Shown here: piece after piece, positions 62,501 to 64,000 of the stretch
How positions within the stretch are numbered: position 1 is the first letter of the stretch
How the letters are laid out: every line of letters begins with the position of its first letter
Assembly: GCA_949752735.1 (NCBI GenBank)
Contig: OX457036.1
Location: 85,292,987-85,356,986, forward strand
Direction of reading: 5' to 3'
Length of the DNA stretch: 64,000 bases
DNA from: Lumbricus terrestris
Taxonomy: Eukaryota > Annelida > Clitellata > Crassiclitellata > Lumbricidae
Notes under the pieces: model-generated
The model's database searches: none
Told to the model about the DNA's origin: nothing
The model's input: the letters and a program-made list of their open reading frames with translations, nothing else
Made by a program: the position numbers and the translations under genes

Positions 62501-62960
62501 TGAAGCGCCACTCGAAAGTCAAGCGCGGGGCACCAGCTTATTCACGAGCGCTGTGCTGAGTCAAAAGGCAGTCCGTAAGAGTAGTCCAAAAGAGTTTCGG
62601 GTCGGTTGCCAAAGGATCAGGAGAGGGTGGAACAGCTACTAAGTTGAGTGTCGTCTGGGTCGAGAATTGGCCCAATTGGGAGGTGGTGGATAAGATGAGA
62701 CAGGATATTACAGTTCAACAGTACCATTACGGTGAAATGACGAATATCGCAAGTGCAAATCTTTTATATATTTTGAGTATTATGTAGTTTAAATGTGTGT
62801 ATTGTGTCATTTTGTATTATGTATAGGCCTACATTTAGAGAAGATCCTTTCTATGTATAATCCTATGTTTCACTTACAGGTTTCGTTTGTCGAGTTACAC
62901 GATCTAATTGGAAGTCATGTCAGAACGTCGACAGCTAATATCAGAACGTCGACAGCATAG
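22456..62960 (+). CDS. Gene B: WSC/EGF receptor-type protein tyrosine phosphatase
   Basis: 31 exons assembled by eye, all phases agreeing, total 3651 nt, 1216 residues plus stop. Order by residue: signal peptide 1-22; WSC1, EGF, WSC2, EGF, EGF, five Ca-binding EGFs to about 567; membrane helix about 580-602; juxtamembrane; PTP D1 about 640-925; PTP D2 about 940-1216. D1 has KNRF (690-693), WPD with Asp827, the P-loop HCSAGAGRTG with Cys858 and Arg864, and Q-loop glutamines 902 and 906, so it should dephosphorylate phosphotyrosine. D2 lacks the WPD Asp and the P-loop Cys and Arg. It acts at the plasma membrane with the ectodomain outside. The gene is large because its introns hold many transposons. 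Gene A lies upstream in the same direction. I do not recognise a named orthologue with WSC domains. Confidence 0.9.
22660..22870 (+). mobile_element. tRNA-derived SINE head
   Basis: GGTGGCCGAGTGGGTTGG (A box) and CCGGGTTCGATTCCCGG (perfect T-stem, B box), then a unique body and a TGTATAAATTTGCGATTACA end. The acceptor stem does not pair, so it is a SINE rather than a working tRNA. Confidence 0.75.
22925..23513 (+). pseudogene. LINE 3' fragment with (TGAA)n tail
   Basis: Broken frames encode VVLVHAFVTSRIDHC, AARLIGHIPK and VLHWLPVSQRISYR of the LINE C-terminus, ending GGGAGCGCCTCTGAGTAG, GCGCTATATAAG and a TGAA tail. 23514-24278 holds nothing recognised. Confidence 0.85.
24279..25441. mobile_element. 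Long-TIR non-autonomous mariner-like element
   Basis: 1163 bp between TA duplications, ends CAGGGTGGGCCATAAAAAAG with inverted homology for over 200 bp. Each arm is itself a rough tandem pair of about 210 bp units (motifs GTAAGAAT, TGAAATTTTACAG, CACATGATGGCCAGA). No transposase seen. Confidence 0.88.
25800..25951 (+). CDS. Gene B exon 2: WSC1 first half
   Basis: 152 nt, phase 1 to 0, acceptor CATCTAG, donor GTATTT. It encodes QYIGCYHN, then NGALSMEILCITSC and TTYAILQ, the N-terminal half of a WSC domain (GCY, MxxExC, C, Y..LQ). Same phases as the WSC2 first-half exon. Confidence 0.85.
26329..26461 (+). CDS. Gene B exon 3: WSC1 second half
   Basis: 133 nt, phase 0 to 1, exactly the length of the other two second-half WSC exons. 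It encodes NRNCLCSNDF, a CDSRCSGS core and VCSGSS...VIY. The donor GTCTGT is weak but is placed by the homologous exons. Confidence 0.82.
26680..29990 (-). pseudogene. Nearly full-length CR1/L2-like LINE with endonuclease and reverse transcriptase
   Basis: Reverse strand. The frame 29943-27904 has the AP-endonuclease motifs LATWNIRSLRHK, TESWH, GDLNLHL and SDHSLV, then RT motifs VPVPKSES and NFRPIANVSFLSK. After a frame break at a (TA)n run near 27915 the next frame continues SAAFDTVDHDILL, LPQGSVLGPLLY and SYADDLQAY. In-frame TAG codons occur near 27873, 27030 and 26955. It ends with the shared GAGCGCTTCTGAGTAG tail and an (ATTT)n run. No ORF1 seen. It sits in the gene B intron between WSC1 and EGF1, in opposite orientation. 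Confidence 0.92.
30066..30305 (+). mobile_element. tRNA-derived SINE with LINE-type tail
   Basis: A box GGTGGTGTAGTGGGTA and B box GGTTCGAATCC, a body, then GGGAGCGCCTCTGAGTAG and GGGGCGCTATAACAAG, the same 3' end as the LINEs here, and an ACAAACAAA tail. 30306-31106 is unassigned intron. Confidence 0.85.
31107..31241 (+). CDS. Gene B exon 4: MEGF-type EGF
   Basis: 135 nt, phase 1-1. It encodes VCPVGYYGTDC, CHCKQQIPC, GVCPNGC and WTLPNCSKG, the MEGF/SREC Cys pattern. It follows WSC1 as the other MEGF-type exon follows WSC2, so [WSC-EGF] is a repeated unit. Confidence 0.88.
32085..33250 (+). pseudogene. CR1/L2-like LINE, 5'-truncated, open for 368 codons
   Basis: RT second half: VPQGSVLGPLLFILYT, HLFADDVQAY (FADD instead of YADD), WMSSNRLSLNSSKTQL, RDLGVTLDSSLTF, AARLIARLPRFSHI and LHWLPLSARI. 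It ends with GGGAGCGCTTCTGAAAGG and a (GATAC)n tail at 33229-33250. The frame is intact but the N-terminal half is missing. It lies in the gene B intron before WSC2. The stretch 31242-32084 is unassigned. Confidence 0.9.
33390..33544 (+). CDS. Gene B exon 5: WSC2 first half
   Basis: 155 nt, phase 1 to 0, acceptor CTCGTAG, donor GTAATC. It encodes NIGCYRDAEVRAM, then CTIEKCSSIC and YTYSGTQ, a clear WSC N-terminal half. The next exon completes the domain after a 2 kb intron. Confidence 0.9.
34120..34820. other. GC-rich composite repeat, unassigned
   Basis: Sharp GC-rich block in an AT-rich intron, rich in GACTG/GACGACG words like those at 12060-12260, and containing a TTTTATAGGGT box near 34567. 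Frames across it show no domain. Possibly a non-autonomous LTR or other element. It is followed by a (TG)n stretch and TA runs to 34925. Confidence 0.4.
35517..35649 (+). CDS. Gene B exon 6: WSC2 second half
   Basis: 133 nt, phase 0 to 1. It encodes AAGECYCGESYSKYG, CDYKCFGD and EICGGYWAMSVYLG. It is the duplicate of gene A exon 2274-2406. Confidence 0.9.
36148..36514. mobile_element. hAT-type MITE
   Basis: Flanked by 8-bp TAGGTCTA at 36140-36147 and 36515-36522. The right end is GGATCCGCCCCTG; the left has the inverted GAGGGGCGGAT a few bases in. Absent from copy A. Confidence 0.7.
36636..36773 (+). CDS. Gene B exon 7: MEGF-type EGF
   Basis: 138 nt, phase 1-1. The encoded module is identical to gene A exon 3722-3859. 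Nearby intron sequence is also very similar, while other exon pairs have diverged. Confidence 0.9.
38034..38165 (+). CDS. Gene B exon 8: EGF-like module
   Basis: 132 nt, phase 1-1. It encodes CSENNGNC, NETC, CSCKQGYHKRRLWDEC. It is the counterpart of gene A 6087-6218. Confidence 0.85.
38728..38850 (+). CDS. Gene B exon 9: Ca-binding EGF 1
   Basis: 123 nt, phase 1-1, acceptor CTGCAG, donor GTGAGC. DLDEC start and NTIGNFTCDCRPGY signature. About five residues differ from gene A 6779-6901. Confidence 0.9.
39168..39497 (+). pseudogene. LINE C-terminal fragment of a second family
   Basis: Broken frames encode RTTRLIWFGHVE-like sequence and GRGIQKIWMDNVREDRKE, then LVRSREVRRS, the C-terminus typical of another LINE family. 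Inserted after the duplication. Confidence 0.75.
39591..39734. mobile_element. hAT-type MITE, 144 bp
   Basis: Perfect 8-bp duplication GTGTAACC at 39583-39590 and 39735-39742; inverted ends CATAGGCGCAA. The interior has repeated CCTAAAAGTTGGGGGA. It interrupts a LINE tail. Confidence 0.92.
40074..40205 (+). CDS. Gene B exon 10: Ca-binding EGF 2
   Basis: 132 nt, phase 1-1. DIDECIVGLPQC start and NTIGSFICNCKPGYE, with N-glycosylation sites NYT and NTT. Confidence 0.9.
40688..40822 (+). CDS. Gene B exon 11: Ca-binding EGF 3
   Basis: 135 nt, phase 1-1. DTDEC start and CSNTIGSYHCICNTGY. This is the last exon inside the block duplicated with gene A. Confidence 0.9.
41340..41420. repeat. ACCAGCTTATTCA repeat fragment
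   Basis: Short relative of 4210-4560 and 62500-62700 ('GAGCGCCTCTCGAAAGCCAA', then 'ACCAGCTTATTCA'). Confidence 0.5.
41594..41722 (+). CDS. Gene B exon 12: Ca-binding EGF 4
   Basis: 129 nt, phase 1-1, donor GTAAGA. DDDEC start and CNNTIGNFTCNCLSGYEF. No counterpart in gene A. A mariner copy lies 87 bp downstream. Confidence 0.88.
41809..42814 (+). mobile_element. Mariner/Tc1-type element with C-terminal transposase
   Basis: 1006 bp between TA duplications, inverted ends of about 100 bp, CAGGGTGGGCCAGCATAAAT. The open frame 41954-42496 encodes FSQSVMVSVAVPKLG, QQDGAPAHRS (second catalytic Asp) and PPNSPDLNPVDYSIWGYL (third Asp). The N-terminal DNA-binding part and the first Asp are missing, so it is not autonomous. 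The other copy (7738-8715) keeps the part missing here. Confidence 0.93.
42815..44253 (+). other. Intron sequence around EGF exon 13
   Basis: Apart from the exon at 43217-43342, AT-rich with no recognised element. Confidence 0.5.
43217..43342 (+). CDS. Gene B exon 13: Ca-binding EGF 5
   Basis: 126 nt, phase 1-1, donor GTAATG. DKDEC start and CRNTIGGFECSCFDGYEP. It joins directly to the membrane exon, so gene B has no separate stalk exon as gene A does. Confidence 0.87.
44254..46128 (-). mobile_element. piggyBac-type relic
   Basis: Inverted ends CCCTTTCGTGTCC at 44254-44266 and 46116-46128, with subterminal GTTGCCATATGGAAAC inverted repeats. TTAA lies on the left; the right flank reads TGCA, a diverged site. 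On the - strand near 44690-44530, broken frames give GHCRNCEKSI and TTYDKCDVNLC, resembling the Cys-rich C-terminus of piggyBac transposases. The middle is a CCCAC-rich repeat. Confidence 0.8.
44700..45440. repeat. CCCAC-rich minisatellite
   Basis: Two C-rich blocks (44700-44905 and 45070-45440). The second contains a 107-108 bp unit repeated almost exactly. Proline-rich or glycine-rich frames through it are not credible genes. Confidence 0.9.
46140..46254 (+). CDS. Gene B exon 14: transmembrane helix
   Basis: 115 nt, phase 1 to 2, donor GTAGGC. It encodes KIAGAVIGSIVGVILIL then Val/Ala/Leu and RYYR; the helix is residues 580-602. The acceptor GCAACGACAG has no pyrimidine tract because a piggyBac-type element ends 11 bp upstream. 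Confidence 0.85.
46660..46721 (+). CDS. Gene B exon 15: basic juxtamembrane segment, GC donor
   Basis: 62 nt, phase 2 to 1, acceptor TTCTACAG. It encodes QSRKNKPENDIADNVRVKST. The downstream splice site is AG|GCGAGT; no in-phase GT donor is near, so this is probably a GC-AG intron. Skipping this exon would break the frame. Confidence 0.75.
46722..47846 (+). other. Intron with GC donor; (TA)n microsatellite
   Basis: Holds (AATAC)n near 47165-47182 and a 40-bp (TA)20 at 47591-47630. Nothing else recognised. Confidence 0.6.
47847..47974 (+). CDS. Gene B exon 16: juxtamembrane and D1 N-terminal helices
   Basis: 128 nt, phase 1 to 0, acceptor TTTACAG, donor GTAAGA. It encodes DNLLRGDKVATLY then ANNALNTIRSK and ENLKKEFE, the helical lead-in to a PTP domain. 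A partial copy lies at 53400-53516. Confidence 0.85.
48992..49079 (+). CDS. Gene B exon 17: D1 KNRF segment
   Basis: 88 nt, phase 0 to 1. It encodes LVQTKTKDFS...MKTKNRFVNIIP. KNRF replaces the usual KNRY of the phosphotyrosine recognition loop (Phe693). Donor GTAATA. Confidence 0.88.
49749..49825 (+). CDS. Gene B exon 18: D1 YINASYI segment
   Basis: 77 nt, phase 1 to 0. It encodes YDWNRVVLS and SSEYINASYIQ, the conserved PTP motif 2 region. Donor GTAAAA. Confidence 0.9.
50141..50177 (+). CDS. Gene B exon 19: D1 FIATQG segment
   Basis: 37 nt, phase 0 to 1, acceptor TTTTTTCAG, donor GTAGGC. It encodes GYDDSDKFIATQG, the conserved Y/FIATQGP motif of PTP domains. Confidence 0.9.
50828..50925 (+). 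CDS. Gene B exon 20: D1 DFWRMI segment
   Basis: 98 nt, phase 1 to 0. It encodes PRAETVKDFWRMIFEKD and IRLIVVITKLVEKQK, conserved PTP motifs. Confidence 0.9.
51517..51639 (+). CDS. Gene B exon 21: D1 KCEKYWP segment
   Basis: 123 nt, phase 0-0. It encodes VKCEKYWPNVGE and ends with DYTVRQIVANK. KCxxYWP is the conserved PTP motif after the vxxxxE strand. Donor GTAAGC. Confidence 0.9.
52038..53010. mobile_element. piggyBac-like MITE with TTAA duplications
   Basis: 973 bp flanked by TTAA at 52034-52037 and 53011-53014. Inverted ends CCCTCAGGCTACCAAG and CCCTCGGGCTACTAAG. It contains G/C homopolymer runs next to CCACCCCCC and two copies of a segment with TTTATTTTGAGCACTTCCGG. No transposase. Confidence 0.88.
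53146..53291 (+). CDS. Gene B exon 22: D1 WPD loop and catalytic Cys
   Basis: 146 nt, phase 0 to 2. It encodes VQWHYMAWPDHGVPTDAKG with the general acid Asp827, and ends VHC with catalytic Cys858. The P-loop is split by the next intron, which contains a duplicated exon fragment and a LINE. Confidence 0.93.
53400..53516 (+). pseudogene. Duplicated copy of gene B exon 16 within the D1 intron
   Basis: Matches 47888-47995, exon end and donor GTAAGATGCTAACGC included. The 96 nt stay open in the original frame with three extra codons (ATCATCATC-type). If spliced between exons 22 and 23 it would read out of frame to a stop. Confidence 0.85.
53700..54932 (+). pseudogene. CR1/L2-like LINE fragment in the D1 intron
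   Basis: 5'-truncated. DVSAAFDTVDHGILL, then a frame break, VPQGSVLGPLLYVLYT, HQYADDAQLY, WMSSNRLRLNPDKTEF and LHWLPVEDR to a stop at 54848-54850, then GCGCTATATAAATG and a (CATA)n tail. It separates the catalytic Cys exon from the rest of the P-loop. Confidence 0.9.
55006..55141 (+). CDS. Gene B exon 23: D1 P-loop and Q-loop
   Basis: 136 nt, phase 2 to 0, acceptor CTTGCAG, donor GTATAT. It completes S-AGAGRTGAFIAIDYL, so the P-loop reads HCSAGAGRTG, as in the R2B receptor PTP group. It ends RASMIQNL, with the catalytic Gln902. Confidence 0.93.
55841..55993 (+). CDS. Gene B exon 24: end of D1 and linker
   Basis: 153 nt, phase 0-0. It encodes AQYQFVHTALLVAF, the QYxFxH motif closing D1, then a linker with TWQEKKSESSDKS. 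Confidence 0.9.
56456..56634. repeat. Compound triplet/hexamer microsatellite
   Basis: (TTG)n then (AAG)n, (ATG)n and (GTGATG)n. A (CTG)n run follows at 56683-56700. Long open frames on both strands are artefacts. A 13-bp repeat, AAATAACATCAAA-like, stands at about 56030-56085. Confidence 0.95.
56880..56916 (+). CDS. Gene B exon 25: D1-D2 linker
   Basis: 37 nt, phase 0 to 1, acceptor TTTGCAG, donor GTAAGT. It encodes TLESTVENPDEI. Small, but its splice sites and phases fit both neighbours. Confidence 0.75.
57531..57601 (+). CDS. Gene B exon 26: start of D2
   Basis: 71 nt, phase 1 to 0, acceptor TGTGTAG, donor GTAAGC. It encodes AQHLVWSNSVEQNK and MTEMGAVFVQ. The KNRY recognition motif expected here is absent. 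Confidence 0.78.
57688..57999. mobile_element. hAT-type MITE, 312 bp
   Basis: Perfect 8-bp duplication GACCTACA at 57680-57687 and 58000-58007. The ends pair around GGCGCC (left CAACGGCGCCGCC, right GGCGCCCCTG). It contains repeated TTTCTGTACGCAC. Confidence 0.88.
58330..59235 (-). pseudogene. LINE 3' fragment split by another repeat
   Basis: Reverse strand: TSIVHDFVCSRIDYCN and AARLIARLPKYSHV (59220-59050), then after the insertion at 58771-59040, INQLHWLPLSARIQYK and SFTIIGPSLWNSLP (58750-58390). Same family as 32085-33250. (AATGT)n tail at 58330-58357. Confidence 0.85.
58771..59040 (+). repeat. Dispersed repeat, copy 2, nested in a LINE
   Basis: (CAATT)n start, TTTATTGATCC, then GAAGGGAATGATCCCGCTAG and GGGGCCTATTTACC, shared with 20497-20720. 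Confidence 0.65.
59236..59810 (+). other. Intron with TTATTA runs
   Basis: (ATT/ATTATTAT)n near 59245-59335, otherwise unassigned. Confidence 0.5.
59811..59930 (+). CDS. Gene B exon 27: D2 DFWSL segment
   Basis: 120 nt, phase 0-0, acceptor TTTATCAG, donor GTAAAC. It encodes AYISMKLPDSPTDFWSL and KSVIVVFIG, recognisable as the DFWRM-like region of a diverged PTP domain. Confidence 0.87.
60415..60597 (+). CDS. Gene B exon 28: D2 insert with two YxNx motifs
   Basis: 183 nt, phase 0-0, acceptor TATTCAAG, donor GTGAGT. It encodes TEVQFFPTKAK, a Cys/acidic stretch, and then DVYANV (Tyr1078) and DIYENA (Tyr1089). Without the donor the frame runs to a TAA at 60673-60675, giving a shorter D2. YxNx is the Grb2 SH2 binding consensus. 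Confidence 0.8.
61203..61360 (+). CDS. Gene B exon 29: D2 region replacing the WPD loop
   Basis: 158 nt, phase 0 to 2, donor GTAGGC. It encodes QITVLQVTEPMTLRCGD then HKAVQIATSAD and PVMVVT. No WPD is present where it would be expected. Confidence 0.83.
61744..61879 (+). CDS. Gene B exon 30: D2 degenerate P-loop
   Basis: 136 nt, phase 2 to 0. It encodes RTDCSLNGFCLAAFNAFEMM and VDLYQIVLNIRKSKKEL. The strand and helix around the P-loop are kept, but the HCxxGxxR signature is gone, so D2 should be a pseudophosphatase. Confidence 0.85.
62071..62325. mobile_element. hAT-type MITE, 255 bp
   Basis: Inverted ends CAGTGGCGTAG, flanked by CTGCAGCG (62063-62070) and CTGCAGTG (62326-62333), an 8-bp duplication with one change. 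It lies in the last intron of gene B. Confidence 0.9.
62500..62700. repeat. ACCAGCTTATTCAC repeat, copy 3
   Basis: 'GAAGCGCCACTCGAAAGTCA', 'ACCAGCTTATTCACGAGCGC' then a G/A-rich stretch as at 4210-4560. Confidence 0.5.
62880..62960 (+). CDS. Gene B exon 31: last exon and stop
   Basis: 81 nt from acceptor CACTTACAG to TAG. It encodes VSFVELHDLIGSHV and then RTSTANIRTSTA, a small internal duplication of an AGAACGTCGACAGC segment just before the stop. Confidence 0.85.
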   Translation, partial: VSFVELHDLIGSHVRTSTANIRTSTA

Positions 62961-63152
62961 AAAATCTCAAGTTACTCTTTGACTTTGCTGAAGAGCTAGA
63001 TGTTCGACAATTTTCACGATGATCTTAATTGTTAAGTTGAATCTTATTATTATGAAAACGGGTGTTGAATGTTTAGTCGTTATTCAGTTTGCGATAGTAT
63101 TTTATAGTGGCAGGACTATGTGGTAGGCCTAGTAAAGTTTCTTGTATTTTTG

Positions 63153-63158
63153 AATAAA
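63153..63158 (+). promoter_or_regulatory. Polyadenylation signal of gene B
   Basis: AATAAA about 190 nt after the gene B stop, the first one downstream of it. The 3' UTR would then be about 62961-63175. From there to 64000 I see nothing recognisable. Confidence 0.6.
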
Positions 63159-63179
63159 TCCGCACCCGCTTTACGGGTT

Positions 63180-64000
63180 AAACACCGAGCTTCATGTTTC
63201 TAAGTATACTGCCTTGTAAGGGTTTCGCAGATGCAAACAGTTAACATAATTTAACGCTAAACAATTTAGGCCTAACTATTGTTTCTAGTTTTGTTTCTGA
63301 ACTAGCACAGTGAGGTAATTAGCTGATTGTTAACGCTCTCTGCGCACAACCAGATACTTTTAGATCAGCTTAGAACTATTGGCACTTGATCGCATTACTA
63401 AACCGAAGATTAATTATTTGACTCGTAGGCCTAATAATAGTATGTTGATACAATAGCAAACCGCTTATCATTTATTACTCTCTATAGAATTTGAATTGTC
63501 AAATGCGAACCGAGGTATTGAACACTGTGTCCATATAATTATGCCTGGATGTCAATGCCAGAATTTCTTACGAACCCTTAACCAGTATAGACCTCCGTGA
63601 TGTGGTTTTGAGATCGAAATGTCAAACTTCTGAGGTGCAAACATGACACGTCAGCACAACAACAGGACATCTTTTTTATGTATGCTCATTTTTACGTCGT
63701 TGCTGGTGAACTTACACGTGAAGAAGACCCATAGCAGCCTGACCATTTGAAGCCGAAACAGTACCCTCAGATGGGACTCTAGAAATAGAGCTGTCATCTA
63801 ATGCTGACAGAACATGGTTGAGTGGGCGTTAATTGGCGGGGGTGTTCTACAGACAATAACTGGGTATATAATATATGTTAAATTGTGTCCACGGACTCAC
63901 CGAAAGTGGATTGTTTTAGATTCAATAGGACTTTGGTCAACACCGAATAGTGTTGTAGGTTTTATCAACTAAACAAAGCTCGAGGGTACGCGTACCCTAA
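63180..64000. other. 3' flank, nothing recognised
   Basis: AT-rich, no exon or repeat family that I can name. Confidence 0.4.

Noticed and set aside
2274..62960. Genes A and B as one single gene
   Set aside because: Gene A ends in a proper stop with poly(A) signals, and gene B starts 8 kb later with its own ATG and signal peptide, although trans-copy splicing cannot be excluded without RNA.
1..64000. CRISPR arrays, bacterial operons, rRNA genes
   Set aside because: No spaced direct repeats, no polycistronic coding, no rRNA similarity; the window is eukaryotic.

Overview
This is a metazoan genomic window: intron-rich, AT-rich, with GT-AG introns, EGF and WSC exons in symmetric phases, receptor tyrosine phosphatase exons, and many LINE, mariner, piggyBac and hAT remnants. 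The repertoire and the very frequent intronic motif TAGGCCTA/TAGGCTA suggest a marine invertebrate, probably a deuterostome such as an echinoderm. That taxonomic call is inference. Nothing bacterial or viral was seen.

Two related receptor genes lie head to tail on the + strand. Gene A (2274-14482; its 5' part is not in the window) encodes the second half of a WSC domain, two EGF modules, three Ca-binding EGF modules, a short stalk, one membrane helix and a short cytoplasmic tail ending at a stop. The tail carries STYEAL and STYTEL, each an ITIM-like match, spaced YxxL-x10-YxxL as in an ITAM. Gene B (22456-62960) could be assembled completely. It has 31 exons joined in consistent phase, 3651 nt and 1216 codons plus stop. 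Its order is signal peptide, [WSC-EGF] twice, EGF, five Ca-binding EGFs, membrane helix, catalytic PTP domain D1 (KNRF, WPDHG, HCSAGAGRTG) and a divergent, probably inactive PTP domain D2 with two YxNx motifs.

The extracellular exons of gene A and the middle of gene B, introns included, are a tandem duplication (about 1675-9420 and 34925-40960). The two products should therefore have similar ectodomains but opposite-looking signalling ends: a tyrosine motif substrate and a tyrosine phosphatase. I read this as a candidate paired-receptor locus, and it is the main finding.

Layout: 1-2270 repeats and 5' flank; 2274-14482 gene A, with a mariner copy at 7.7-8.7 kb, a GC-rich LTR-like element with tRNA-like boxes at 11.4-12.6 kb and a TIR element at 13.4-13.8 kb; 14.5-22.4 kb intergenic, with LINE, SINE and an invertebrate repeat-family pseudogene; 22.4-63 kb gene B. 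Gene B introns hold a nearly full-length but broken LINE (26.7-30.0 kb, - strand), other LINE 3' fragments (22.9, 32.1, 53.7, 58.4 kb), a 1.2 kb long-TIR element (24.3 kb), a mariner copy (41.8 kb), a piggyBac relic ending 11 bp before the transmembrane exon (44.3-46.1 kb), a second TTAA element (52.0 kb) and hAT-type MITEs with 8-bp target duplications (36.1, 39.6, 57.7, 62.1 kb). The region from 63.2 to 64.0 kb shows no recognisable feature.
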